Assembly (NCBI GenBank): GCA_903813345.2
Contig: CAIIXF020000010.1
Span: 28,298,425 to 28,358,424 of the forward strand
Direction: 5' to 3'
Length of the DNA stretch: 60,000 bases
DNA from: Owenia fusiformis
Lineage: Eukaryota; Annelida; Polychaeta; Sabellida; Oweniidae
A program made the position numbers and the translations under genes. Positions within the stretch are counted from its first letter, which is position 1. The number at the start of each line of letters is the position of its first letter. This document shows positions 47,553 to 59,827 of this stretch, piece by piece. The notes below the pieces were generated by a model, which was not told where the DNA came from, did no database searches, and was given only the letters and a program-made list of their open reading frames with translations.

Positions 47553-47905
47553 TATATCCTATTTAGTCTGAATTATATTCAGACTATAAGGCACCTATGT
47601 TAAAGTTTGGTAATTTTGAATATTTGTTTACATAGGAAGTGCTATTCAAAATGGCCGATTGGGTAAAATTAATTTGCAAATTTGTTTCTTCATCTAGCTT
47701 TATTTCCACTTGATAATATGCTGTGTTACTTTTTATTGCATTTAATTGTACCTTACTATTTAGTTGAAATTTTGTAATGTTTATTTTAATGAAGAAATGG
47801 TTCCTCTAATTGATAATTTTGTGCAAAAAATTTCACTGCAATTTCCACAGGAAAGTAGTACATCATAACAGACTGACTTCTAGTCAGTCTGTTGGATACA
47901 TACTA

Positions 47906-48291
47906 GTCTGTACACTGCTTCAAAGGCAAACAGTTGAACCTGAAAATTAAGAAATCTATAGACCATTGTGCCATAATATACAGCAAAATATATCCATATT
48001 GCATACAAATGACATTTGTTTATTCAGATTATTCAGTGTTTAGTGCAATAAGCCTGTGCCCTCTTGTATTGAGGTCTGTCTGCCATGTTATTTTTTTGAG
48101 AATTAACATGGTAGAGAAGCATCAAAATATAAGAGGTTACAGAGTTTATGAGCCAATTTACAAGCAATCCAACATATACAAATGTCATTCGTTTGAAATA
48201 TGAATATATTTTTATATATATTATTGCGCAATATTATTTAGATTTCTTATATTTCAGGTTTAGCTTGCCTTTGAAGCAGTATAACAGACTG
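47906..48291. mobile_element. Foldback MITE of the CAGTCTG family, second copy
   Basis: GTCTGTACACTGCTTCAAAGG at the left and CCTTTGAAGCAGTATAACAG at the right, flanked by TA. The interior matches the left ~390 bp of the element at 45395, with frequent substitutions. Confidence 0.75.
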
Positions 48292-48837
48292 TAGTGAGAG
48301 GACAGGGATGTAGGTAATTGTCAGACACTCAGTGCCGTCATTTGTCCGACAACTGCGTATATGAAACAATATTTCTAAACCTGAGTATAAAATAATTTCG
48401 CAAGTGGATTTGGCGAATACTCTGTATAATTTGATTTCTAATTTCCAAATAAATGAGATATCACTGTTTCACTGTCTAAATATGAAAATATAATTGAACA
48501 ATTAAAAATGGTGGCCATTTTTATGTGTTACTTTTACCTTTTTGCTATAACTTGAAAAGTACTGGAAATCGGAGCAATTTGTAGTCTTCATATGTGAATA
48601 CCATAGGCGTAGCACCTAGTTTCTGGTACGTCTGGTATGCCTGCTCGTGTTTTGGTCTGTTCAACTTGTATTCCTGTGGTAGAGTACTACTCATAAAAAT
48701 AGCGATATGCCCTTGAATACTTAGAAGCATTGTTGTTGTTGTTATTGATATCCTTATGGTGCTCTTATGTCACCTACAAATTAGTCTCTCTGTGCTGGGT
48801 TGTCACGAGGTTGCTGTAACTATATGTGCTTACACTT

Positions 48838-49740
48838 GTTATCCCAACGAACGAAATTCTGTAGGGATATAGTGAAGCCCTCCGTCCGTGGCGCAGGACT
48901 ATGCGCAATCTCAAGTCTGTGGACCCTGAAGAAAGATAACTAACATCGCAATCAAATCAAGACAAAGAAAGAAGAAAATAAATGAAGAAACCAATGCAGC
49001 AAAAACAAATGATGTCCGTCAGTCAGTCCGTCCGTCTGTCCGGAAGATAACTCAAATACTAGTCTACAGATTTTCTTCATATTTAGTGGAAAGATGTATA
49101 TTGGTGAACAGTTTTACGCAAATTTTTTTTTTTCAAGATGGCCGCCAGTTTTAAAATGGCGGGAATTTTTCGCAAAAATCTTATGTTTTTTTTTCATTTT
49201 AAACCAAAATAATAAATATTATTATTTGAAATATTTCACATATATCCCGGGTTTTTCAGCCTGACCCCCAGGGGCCGTAAATGGGGGATATGGAAAACAG
49301 GAATTTGCGTTAATTTTGAAATGTTTTTGAAGTATAGCTTTATTATACTCAAATGAAAGGCAATTTAGAGTAGATTGCAAATATTGTAACGTTTTTCTGA
49401 TTCGGGCCTCAAAAAATTCAAAATGGCCGCCTAATGTGGGATTTTGCAATTGTTTTCTGATCTCTTAAAAGTATGGCTATATTATACTCAAATTGAAGGA
49501 ATTTCAGAGTAGAGCACAATTATGGCATTGTTTTTCTGATTTGTGCCTCTGAAAATTCAAAATGGCTGACTAGAGCAGAAATTCGCCATTACCAAGAGTT
49601 ATCTTGAAAGTATTGTTGCATGATACTTCAATGATTTAGAATATTTATTATTGAAGGTTAGAGTAGATGGTAAATATTACATTGTGACTGTACAGATTGA
49701 TGATTCATATAGTGTTCGTTGGGATTTGCTACTCCGTGGA
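48838..49740 (-). repeat. Hairpin-ended (ACGG) repeat family, reversed copy
   Basis: Reads on the minus strand from a 5' end at about 49740 (GCAACTCCACGGAGTAGCAA then ATCCCAACGAAC) through ATGGCCGCC-type units to a short GGAC microsatellite near 49020-49040 and the terminal CGAACGAAATTCTG... hairpin region at 48845. An isolated 5'-end fragment of the same family lies at 49913-49968. Confidence 0.65.
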
Positions 49741-50300
49741 GTTGCCATTTTCTAGTTGTGCTTGAATAAAACTTTCTCTAAAATCCACTATATAAACTGA
49801 GGTTCATTAAACTTAATTGTTTGTTTAAGATATTTAAGTGTTCTTGATAAAGCATATGAAGCTAGTCTATATCTGTTTGCATACAGGTATTACACAATTT
49901 TGCTAGTTTCTGAAAATGGCACACATGCCTGTTTGGTGGGATTTGCTAGGCCTTGGCATTGGTGTCACCTATTTATCAATGGTATCGGGTATACTGTTTT
50001 CAAAATTTGTTTTAGTTCACCTTAATAGGCTACCTATTTAATATTTATATATTATATTATATATAGCTGTGGCATTCAAACTTGAAATTGTATTACCCTT
50101 GCTCTCAAATTTAAACACAAAATGAAAAAAAGTTCTGATCAATTATTTTGACATACAGTGTGGTTTTTGTGACCGACTACTGGTGTAGCACTTGAACTGA
50201 ATGCTCCTGCACTTACCCGTGCACTTACCTTAAGTAGGTGTTCAATGTTCAGAGGTACAAATTCATCAGGAATAAAAATTCACAATATAAAGATGGCATA

Positions 50301-50579
50301 CTAGATACTAGAACCAGTAAATAGCCATACAATTTTCCAAAGTGAAAGCAAATGATGTAAATATAATATATTGAAAAAGCCGGTGAGTATTTTTCTATGA
50401 GGACTTTCATCTAGTACACACAGTTGTTTTTCTGTATTAAATTTCCCAGTAGCTTTAGGTTCATAAATCCCTTTTGTAACCATTCTGATATACATCGCAT
50501 CTAAAGAACTGTCTGTGTTTAGTTGCTCTGATTTTCCGCGCCAATCCTGCTGATCGAGGGGGCGGGGCTTTCCATACAA
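50301..50579 (-). CDS. Unassigned frame below a GC-box/E2F/CCAAT cluster
   Basis: Open frame of about 92 codons with no ATG at its upstream end; the first ATG gives MYIRMVTKGIYEPKATGKFN and onward. I do not recognise it. Its upstream end overlaps TTTCCGCG (E2F-like), GCCAAT and GGGGGCGGGGC at about 50532-50568, which is unusual in this AT-rich window. It may be an exon, or a 5' exon of an unrecognised transcript, or chance. Confidence 0.2.
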   Translation of the reverse strand: MYGKPRPLDQQDWRGKSEQLNTDSSLDAMYIRMVTKGIYEPKATGKFNTEKQLCVLDESPHRKILTGFFNILYLHHLLSLWKIVWLFTGSSI

Positions 50580-52711
50580 TCCTAAAGTTTCTGGTTATAA
50601 AAAAGTTTACATACTTTCAAAAAATTAATTTCTTTGTCTTTCCTTCCTTCCATTAAATTAACTATATTTTATAAGATGTTTATTTCTAATGTTATTGTAT
50701 ATTTTTCATACAAATGAATTCTTATTTGTAGGAATTGTAAGAAATAAGTGAATACTTAGAACTGTGCAAGGAATTGACTTTTTGCAAACAGAAATTGTTT
50801 ATTCCATTTGAGATGTGACGTGTAAATCACATGTTTTTTAAGAGGAATTTGAATCGTCCGTCGATTCCACCAATTCTAAATCAAAGTGCCCTTTACCAAA
50901 TTCCATGGCAATCTATTATGTAAGAAGAGAGGGTCATGGTATTCCATGATGATTTGTAACTATGTTGAAAATTTTAAGGAACATAACTTTAATGTTAAAT
51001 CACAATCCTGATGTTACCAAGGTAATCTAGTTGCATGCCAATGGAGTTATACATAATCTTCTTTGAAATATTTAATTTATTAGGAAATTATGTGACTTTT
51101 GCCAGTTTTTTCCATATCATGAATCATATGCTGGCTGACCAAAATCACCACTGCCATCTATTTATATTTATAAGTCTATATAGCAATTCCTCTACTCAAT
51201 CAAAAATATAATATTCAATCCCATAACAGTATTGTGTCAATACATATATCATGTTTATATATAACATGAGGGAGGGAGGGGGAAGTTAAATAAGACTCCC
51301 TCTCCAGGGCCGTCAGATGGGGGGGTGCGATGGGTGCGACCGCACCCCCCTTTGACACCCCCCAAAAAAAATTTGAAAAAAAAAATTATTTTTTGAAAAA
51401 AAAAATTTTTTGAAAGGAGGGCGAGTTGTTTGTAGAATGAATCGGGGGATTTTTTCCATGAATTTCGCTTATGTTTTTCATCCAAAAAACATCAATACAC
51501 CTTAAAACATTTTGTTTACTTTAAGATTACACCATGAAATCCAAAAATATATTTCCAATTTTCAAAGATAATCCATGGATTAACACCCAGGTATTTTTAT
51601 TTTTCAATCTTCAGAGGGCTGGGAATCAGTGATGCTCAACGCTTTTGAATATGATAAATGCTGTTTTAAATAGGTTTTACGTATGCCAATAATTTCTCAA
51701 ATTGTGTAAGCTGAATGCATTCCATAATCCCTAGAATATTCTCTTGGAGGAATCCAATGGTAATCCAATGGTAGTTCCAAGCAGATTTTTAGATGGCAGG
51801 TAAGTAAATTGTTTAGTACTCGCCTTATTGGGTTGAGTTTGTTTATATTCAAAAATTATATATGATTCTGTAAAGATGTCAGTGTGGATGCTATATGGAT
51901 TGCACACGTATGGTAAGCTGTATAATCCTATATTATGTAATACAAGTACAGTTTTGGTTGACATGATTGTGACTGAGTGAGAGATTAAACTCTTTAAGGT
52001 AGTTCTGCATGTTGCTAATTTTTACTAATTTTGGTGATGAATAAATTATCTGATAATTATAAATTGGGCAATATTTTTGACATTTTAAGTGGATATAAAG
52101 AATTATGGTAACATACACCATGGACCATGCATACACATACAATTACAAATGTGAAAATATTGTCCCTTTCATTGATTATTGGTATTTATAATCATGAAAA
52201 TTAGTGAAAAATATCGAGACATATCTACCTTAAAATCAGATTGGCTTACAAGTACCCTAAGCTATTTTCACATTTTTATTGCAAGAAAATCTTTTTGCAA
52301 GGGTTACAAAGGTTGAAATATTGTGCTGGCTCTATTTGGCTGGAGTTTAATATTCAGACCTAGCTATAGGTATTATTACATTTATATGTACACTAGTATC
52401 TTGTTGACCTATATTCAGCACTGTATTGATGAATGGGCCACTTATTAGGGCCAATATTCAATCATAAAGTGTACAGGGGTAGAGATGCCAAACCAAGAAG
52501 TCTTTTTGTGTCTGTCAAAATCCATTTGCATCCTACACATCCCAACATATTATCCAAATATGTTATTAATTAATGAAACATAACAGTATAATCTTTGGAT
52601 TTACAAAGTTGTATGGGATTTCATTAGTGTAAAAGTTGCTTTTGAAGCATTTTTCTATAGCCATTTTGTAGGAAAAATGATGGAAAAAATGTGTAATCTT
52701 TTAATTTGAAG

Positions 52712-52814
52712 TATGACCTGAATCGATTGCAAACTTTATATTTGCACATCTGATGTGATATACCATTTGTGTCATACTGTGAAATTATTTAATTTGCAAT
52801 CGATTCAGGTCATA
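52712..52814. repeat. 22-bp perfect inverted repeat
   Basis: Positions 52712-52733 (TATGACCTGAATCGATTGCA plus AA) and 52793-52814 are exact reverse complements, with a 59-bp loop. It lies in the spacer of the 5-kb element. Confidence 0.85.
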
Positions 52815-53277
52815 GTGTATTTTAGGTATTTTTGTGAAAAATAATAGAAACCAATGGCCTCTATTGGAATTGATGATATCCACATGTTAAGTCAATGGAG
52901 CCCATTCAATGGCAAGTCAATACACCCTAGCTGAACTAAATGACCTCAACCTCAGCCCATGTGGGTCCAAACGCTCAAATATTTTCCACAGTATTATGTG
53001 ACATTGTATTCTTTCTGTTACACCTAAAAATGATTCATTTTGTTCATGGGGATATCATAATGGAAAGTGCACTAGACCCTTATTGTAATTGTATGATATC
53101 GTATTTGTGATTTGAATATACACTGTGATATTTGAGAAAAAGAATGTTTTGTTTTAGTTTCATTGCAATTTATAACCCTAATATCTTAAAGCCAGAATCC
53201 TTCCTTGTTTTCCAATTTTCTAATAACCTCAGAAGTTCCTAATTTTTTTAAAAAATACAATTTTCCATGATCATTTT

Positions 53278-53420
53278 TATGTCACCACCACAAGTGGTGA
53301 CATATTGTTATGGTCTCTAACTTTTTTGTGGACGGTGCTCAGTGGTTGGTGTTTATCATTTGGCAGTTGGTGTCTGTAACAAATGGCAGGTGTTGACATT
53401 TTGCATGTGAATGCCTTGTC
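53278..53420 (-). repeat. GTGACATA-ended dispersed repeat, reversed copy inside the 5-kb element
   Basis: TTTTTATGTCACCACCACAAGTGGTGACATATTG opens the copy, with a perfect hairpin TGTCACCAC/GTGGTGACA. It is the reverse of the 3' end seen at about 690 and 30000. Confidence 0.65.
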
Positions 53421-56338
53421 TTATAATGTAGCCAACTGCAATGGATGTTAAACGGATACAGTTAACTAATACATTTCTTGGCATCAATTCAAATCATATG
53501 CTAATTTTAAATGAAAATGCTTTTTTTCATGTTTTACCACTCATAAATGCCATAATATCTCGATGTCACATTCAGGAAAATATGGCTATCAACAAGTTTT
53601 GAATTCTTACAATCCTAGAAGTTGTATGTGTAAGCATACACATATGTCAGTTCAGTTTATGTGTAAAAGTTAATCCCCTAAGCCTTAATACCTGATCCAT
53701 GAAATATTATGGATGAGTTACATAATATGTACTCGTGCTATTTAGGTAAATGTTGAGCTGTTTCACCTGATTTGACTGACATCTTTAAATAGCAACAATT
53801 TGATTTGATGATCAGACAGCAACAAAACATATTAAGTGGCCAAGACAAAAGAATGTTATTATGATAGGCATTCTAGGGATTAAGGAATGCATTCAGCTTA
53901 CATAATTTGAGAAATTATTGGCATACGTAAAACCTATTTAAAACAGCATTTATTGTATTCAAAAGCGTTGAGCATCATTGATTCCCAGCCCTCTGAAGAT
54001 TGAAAAATAAAAATACCTGGGTGTTAATCCATGGATTATCTTTGAAAATGAGAAATATATTTTTGTACTACATGGTGTAATCTTAAAGTAAACAAAATGT
54101 TTTAAAGTGTATTGATGTTTTTCGGATGAAAACATAGGCGAAATTCATGAAAAAAATCCCCCGATTTATTCTACAAACAACTCGCCCTCCTTTTTTTCAT
54201 TGACTTATACACTTTGAAAATGCCCAGAAAGCACCAAATAGCATCTCAAAATTGTAAAATTTTCTGGGGGGGGGTGGGCCACCCCTCACAACTCCCACAA
54301 AACAATGGAAAAGTTCCGAATTTATTTTATGTATAGTCTCAGACACTTTTAAAGTGCCCTGACATCATCAAATACAAGTAGCTCCTTGATATAGTCAATG
54401 ATTCTTGGAGACTAACCCTTACTCGACCTCTGGCATCCCCACCCCACCTCGCTCTCTGGCACCCCCCCCCCCCCCCCCCCTAACACCGCAAATTGAAAAA
54501 AAATGTGATTTTTTCATATTTTTTGTTGAGTCATATACTTTGAAAGTACCTAGAAAGCACCAAATAGCATATTAAAATTGTAAAATTTTCTAGGAGAGTT
54601 GGTCACCCCTCACAGCCCCCACAAAACAATTGAAATAATTCTGAATTTTGTGTATTATCTCAGAGACTTTTAAAGTTCCCAGACATCATCATGTAGCTCC
54701 TTGATATAGTCAATGTTTCTGGGGTACTAATACTTGCTCCCCCTCTGGCATCCCCCACCCCACCTCCCCCCTTGACACCCCCCCAAATAATGGAAAAAAT
54801 TGTGATTTTCTCAAATGTTTTAATTGACTCATACACTTTGAAAGTCTTAAACTTGTAACATTTTCTACCACTCCTCATACCCAAAACAAAACAATTGAAA
54901 AGTTCCGAATTTATTTTATATATTGTCTCAGACACTTTTAAAGTTCCCTGACATCATCAAATAGCTACTTGATATATAGTCAATGATTCTTGGAGACTAA
55001 CCCTTTCTCGCCCTCTGGCATCCCCACTCCACCTCGCTCTCTGGCACCCCCCCCCCCCCCATTAACCCCCCCCCCCCCCCAAATTGAAAAAAAAGTGATT
55101 TCGTCATATTTTTTGTTGAGTCATATACTTTGAAAGTGCCTAGAAAGCACCAAATAGTATATTAAAATTGTAAAAGTTTCTAGGAGAGTTGGCCACCCCT
55201 CACATCCCCCACAAAACAATTGAAATAATTCTGAATTTTGTGAATTGTCTCAGACACTTTTAAAGTTCCCAGACATCATCAAATAGGTCCTTGATATAGT
55301 CAATGATTTTTACTCGCCCTCTGGTATCCCCACCCAACCTCCCCCTCTGGCATCCCCCCCTTGACAACCCTCAAAAGTTGAGAAAAAAATATATTTTTCA
55401 AATTTTTTATTGACTCCTACACTTTAAAAGTGCTCAGATGCACCAAATATCATCTTAAAATTGTAAAATGTTCTTGGAGAGTTGGCAATCCTTCAAATCC
55501 CCCACAAAACAATTGAACAAATTCTGAATTTCACGTATTGTCTCAGACAATTTTAAAGTGCCCAGACATCATCAAATAGCACCTTGATATGGTCAATGTT
55601 TCTGGGGGACAACCACTTGGTCCCCCTCTGGCACCCCACTCTTCACCCTCTCATCCTCTTTGACACCCCCAAAAGAATTCACATTTTTTTATTGACTCAT
55701 ACACTTTGAAAGTGCCCAGAAAGCACCAAATAGCATCTAAAAGTGTAAAATTTTCTACGGGGAGTGGCCCACTCCTCACACCCCATATAAAACAATTGGA
55801 CAGTTTGGACACTTAAACAGTCACCAAGTGACATAATGAAATCATAAAGATTTCTGGCACCCCACCCCAAAAACTAAAGCATTCATTTACTCAAACACAT
55901 TAAAAGTGCTCAGAATTAATCAGACAGCATCTTGAATTGGTAGAATTTTCATGTGCTGCCCCCTCGCTCCCCTAAGAAGAAAATGATTTAAAATCTGAAT
56001 TTCTTTAAATTGATTCTATTGATTAAAACACCTTAAAGTGTCCAGAAATCACTGAATGTGATCTTGAACAGGTAAAATTTTTGGGAAAACATTTATGCCC
56101 TTCTAGCACACCTTCCCCCTATTTCAGTGTTTCTCCAAATTGCTCATTCAATATTAAGTCTAAAAACCATAAAAATACTACAAAATAGGCTGAATGGCAC
56201 CAATATAGGGAGTAACCGACCCCCCCCCCCCTTCTCCTCTGACTCACGCGATTTGATTTACGCGGCAAAATTTGACAATGTCATATTCTCTTTAGTAAAA
56301 ACCGCACCCCCCTTGGTGAAAAGTGTCTTACGGGCCTG

Positions 56339-57682
56339 CTCTCAGTTAATTATTTACCAGCTTCAAATGAGCTTGTTTTTTTGTTTTGTTTTTTAAATTA
56401 ATTTATTAACATTGAAACATTTATACAATCAAATGAGCTTGTTGTGACCTTGTTCTAGGTGAAGTTTGTATGACCAACTTGATAGGGAAGAGTCACATAG
56501 ATAGCCATGATTATCACTCTAAAATACAATTTTTTAGTCTAGAATCTAAACAATATTTTCCATGTGTTAGCAAAGGATTTAACCCTTTCCTGCTCAATCA
56601 CACCAATTGTCAGGTTAAACTTGATAGCTTGGGCTTTAATACGAATCTCTATTTTTGCTGACATTTTGATTTTCAATCCAAAAGAATTATGAAAATACAT
56701 TTCCATTGTATTGCAATAATTACAAGTCATAAAATTGCTCATTGAATTGGAGTATTTCCTAGTGCCATCATAATTCTGGGCAGGAAAGAGTTAAGTTTTA
56801 AACTTTGAAGTGATTTATGTTTACCACCAATATTTACAAATAAAACATGAAAGGCTTATTTAGCATTGCTGATAAAAAGTGAATCACAAACTATAAGTCT
56901 TCAGTTTTTTTTTGAAGATAAAGTTAGGGGTACAAAAATAAATATGAAGGATTTGATATAGAAAATATATTTTTTATTAATTTATATTGATATTGATATA
57001 TTTTTCATATATTTATCATATTTCAAACAACTGCTGTATATCTAGAATAGGTTGAATAAGGCAGATTTGATAGTCTAGTCTTGCATCAAGTCCTTTCTAA
57101 ACCATGCATGTACTAAACTAAATAATGGGGGTCATCTTAATGGTACAATACTGAACTTTTCATTTAAGTCATTATTTTATCTGAAAGAGATGTGCTAGTC
57201 TTACATCAAGACATCAAGACAAATATGACATTGTCCCTTCTATAAACATGTATTGAAATGGATATAATATATCAGTAAAATTATAATGTAATGGCTATTG
57301 ATCAAAAAATGTGTGACAAAAACAACTTTTAGCTTTTTAAATCACTGTATTATCTGAAGGAGATTTGCTTCTCTTGCATCAAACTCATGTGCCCCCCTCC
57401 ACCCTCACTAGCTGACACCTACACCTACCTGTAATTTATTGGGAATGAGACAAGGGGCTTGATGCAAAATTATTTTCTATCTCTCAATATAAGTTTAAAG
57501 GTCAAGTAAAATAACCTTAACTTATATTTACTGTTTGAAATTCAGTTTCTAATAATTCAATGTTTGAGTATTTATGAAATATAGCATGTAATGAAATAGC
57601 TTTTGTCAACAACACAAGGTTGAATTATTTTGCATGTCCTCTTAGCCTCCTCAATTTGATTAGATGTTCAATAAACAGCCAG
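56339..57682. other. Spacer downstream of the cGAS-like gene; no gene seen
   Basis: AT-rich sequence with TTTTTATTAATTTATATTG-type tracts. It holds the 3' flank of the minus-strand Mab-21-like gene. Open frames at 56470-56742 look like chance. Confidence 0.45.
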
Positions 57683-59053
57683 CTACCACCTAGAGATGGT
57701 TAATGATGCTTTAGGATTGTTTCTGTCATCTCTCCATGTTACTGTATGTGGTACTTTTGACAATATTTCATTTACTTTGTTTAAGGCTTCACATAAAGTA
57801 GACAAATGTTCATTGTTATGATACTTTGTGTTCTCCTCAGTGAAAAGTGTTTCCCACCACTCTGTACATTTTGTATGACTCACTTGATGTAAGAACCATA
57901 TAAATCCTATAAGACTCAAAGGTCCAATCTCCCTCACAACTTTTGGGAAGAACATATCTTGAAAATGTCCTTGTTGACTTAATACTTTAACATATAACTC
58001 ATCTGGTGTATCAGGTTGGTCAGGATTAAGCATCTGAACAATATTTCTGTAACATTCCCCCACATTGGTTGCTTGACATGTTTGTTGATGTTGCCATACC
58101 AGTGACTGGATGTGATAACTGGAGGATGTATGAACTATAGCAAATGCTGTGTCTATTCCTAGATGATGACATGTATTAGTGAGAATGTGATTGATAAGCT
58201 TAAGAGTAAGGAAAAGTTCTCTATGGGATTCTGACAACTCATACTTGTTAGGAGGATTGATAGGAGATTCCTTCCAGTGGGTGCTGTAAGGAAGGCCACA
58301 ATTACAGGAATTGTCACTAAATCTCCCACATACCATGACACATTGTCCAAGATTGGTAACTCTACCTTCTATAGAGAAACACAGGTCTACTTTGGCAGTG
58401 CATAGAGGGGCGCCAATCTTCAGTGTTATACTTGGACCATGAGCTAACACACATACACTAATATGTCCTAATGGGTAAGGATCACTATGGTCTTCATCCT
58501 TGTGTTTATGCTCATCTTTGGAAGTCAATGAGTTTATTTGACAGAGGGCCCATTTTACAGCTTCTTGCAGTTTAGTTAGAAATATATAATAAGCACCTTT
58601 AAGGTATGAATCACTTGGAGTATGTTTACAAAAGTCACCAAGATTGTCTCTTACAGCTGCATTAATCACTTTGATATAAACACATCCCGTGTCTTTATCA
58701 TAGCAATTCTCCTTCACATCCTCCACTACAACAGTCTCTTTATTAAACATTGCCAGGATTGGCATGTAGTCCAGCTCATCAGGCTTTAAGATCTTAGTTC
58801 CCTTATAGCTACTTCCTTGTCTCACAATCTTAGACGAACTCAACTGAGAGTTATATTCACCAACTTTTGCACATATGGTTTGTATCTTATCCTCTATGTA
58901 TGATATATGCTCTTGAAGTTTATCAGGTGGATATCTATTCCTGACATCAGAATGCTTTGCAGTATATTTTACAAAGTCCCTCAAGCGTTTTATTTCTGGT
59001 TTTATCGATGTATATGGTCCAGTAAAGACTGGTAGAACAGTGTTAGATGCCAT
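57683..59053 (-). CDS. Mab-21 family / cGAS-like receptor (cGLR) nucleotidyltransferase, intronless
   Basis: 456 residues in one exon with ATG at 59053. An N-terminal helix (residues 17-75) leads to the nucleotidyltransferase signature QGSSYKGTKILKPDELDYMP: G80-S81 for the P-loop-like motif, then E93 and D95 as the first metal ligands. The third acidic residue is D223 in TAKVDLCFSIEGR. All three catalytic acids are thus present, so an active enzyme making a cyclic or linear oligonucleotide is plausible. The C-terminal helical half has LSESHRELFLTLKLINHIL and SSYHIQSLVW, matching the Mab-21 pattern. I see no cGAS zinc-thumb H-C-C-C cluster. A cytosolic nucleic-acid sensor is an inference; developmental Mab-21 proteins share the fold, but they usually keep fewer catalytic residues. 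Confidence 0.88.
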   Translation of the reverse strand: MASNTVLPVFTGPYTSIKPEIKRLRDFVKYTAKHSDVRNRYPPDKLQEHISYIEDKIQTICAKVGEYNSQLSSSKIVRQGSSYKGTKILKPDELDYMPILAMFNKETVVVEDVKENCYDKDTGCVYIKVINAAVRDNLGDFCKHTPSDSYLKGAYYIFLTKLQEAVKWALCQINSLTSKDEHKHKDEDHSDPYPLGHISVCVLAHGPSITLKIGAPLCTAKVDLCFSIEGRVTNLGQCVMVCGRFSDNSCNCGLPYSTHWKESPINPPNKYELSESHRELFLTLKLINHILTNTCHHLGIDTAFAIVHTSSSYHIQSLVWQHQQTCQATNVGECYRNIVQMLNPDQPDTPDELYVKVLSQQGHFQDMFFPKVVREIGPLSLIGFIWFLHQVSHTKCTEWWETLFTEENTKYHNNEHLSTLCEALNKVNEILSKVPHTVTWRDDRNNPKASLTISRW

Positions 59054-59827
59054 AACATCAATGATTTGATTTTAGGTTACAAGTCATACATTTTATAGAC
59101 AATCTACTCGACTAAGACTAAGATTAATGCTATTTTGTTAATTATTAATGAATTAAATCTGTTTACCGTGACCTCAGGAATTTTTCAAATCTTTTAAAGT
59201 TTATTGTGAGAGCAGTTAATTGTGTTTATATGTAAATGGTATCTATAAAATTTTGAAAAACAAATGTCAGTTAAAGAGCCCACTAACAGCCCATAAGGCA
59301 TAGGAAGATGTACACTCTGCCTCATATGTTTTTATGTTATTACTATGAAGAGGAGTCATATTGGTATATTAAGTAGACCCTAAAACTTGAACACCCCAAA
59401 CTTGAACACTTTTGGATTAGATTATGTTTGTCATTTTGATTAAAATATGTGGTTGTATTGCATAATTAGCAATGATGAAATGAGATATAATTAATGAAAA
59501 TGACCAACTTTGATTGTAGTTGTTATATCTGTTTAATCAACTTTTACATTTTGATTTCAGGCAATACTCCCAATCCTGATATAAATACATACAAGAATTG
59601 CAGATACCAATGATTACTTAGATAACAACTCAATCAATTAATCACAAAATGAGGACACTGTCAGGGAAAACTATTCTAATTTAATTACATGTAATTGACT
59701 GTTGAATGTGTATTGAAATCAGCAATCAATATTGATCTACAACTACGCCAGCAATTAACTGATGGACTCAATGTAAAATACAAATGATACGAAAAAATAA
59801 AAAAGAGACACTGATGTTGGTATTGCC
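59054..59827. other. Intergenic region between divergent genes
   Basis: 774 bp separate the start codons of the minus-strand cGAS-like gene and the plus-strand secreted-protein gene. A possible 5'UTR exon acceptor (TTTGATTTCAG|GCAATACTCC) lies at about 59553-59562. No clear TATA box was found. Confidence 0.4.

Larger units (their letters stand above)
51305..56338. mobile_element. ~5-kb composite element with G/C-run tips and long inverted internal arms
   Basis: The left tip CAGGGCCGTCAG and the right tip (reverse) CAGGCCCGTAAG match at 10 of 12, each followed inward by a GGGGGTGCG block; CTCTC flanks both sides. Two internal arms of about 330 bp (51413-51740 and 53866-54196) are inverted copies. 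From 54200 to 56100 a tandem array of ~330-bp units carries long C runs and phrases such as AAAGCACCAAATAGCAT. No transposase frame was seen. The superfamily is uncertain; tips resemble some hAT elements but the flank duplication is 5 bp at most. Confidence 0.5.

Noticed and set aside
56127-56396. 89-codon plus-strand frame at the right end of the 5-kb element
   Set aside because: Runs through C-runs and the element tip; no domain, and it ends in a poly-T-derived F/C-rich tail.
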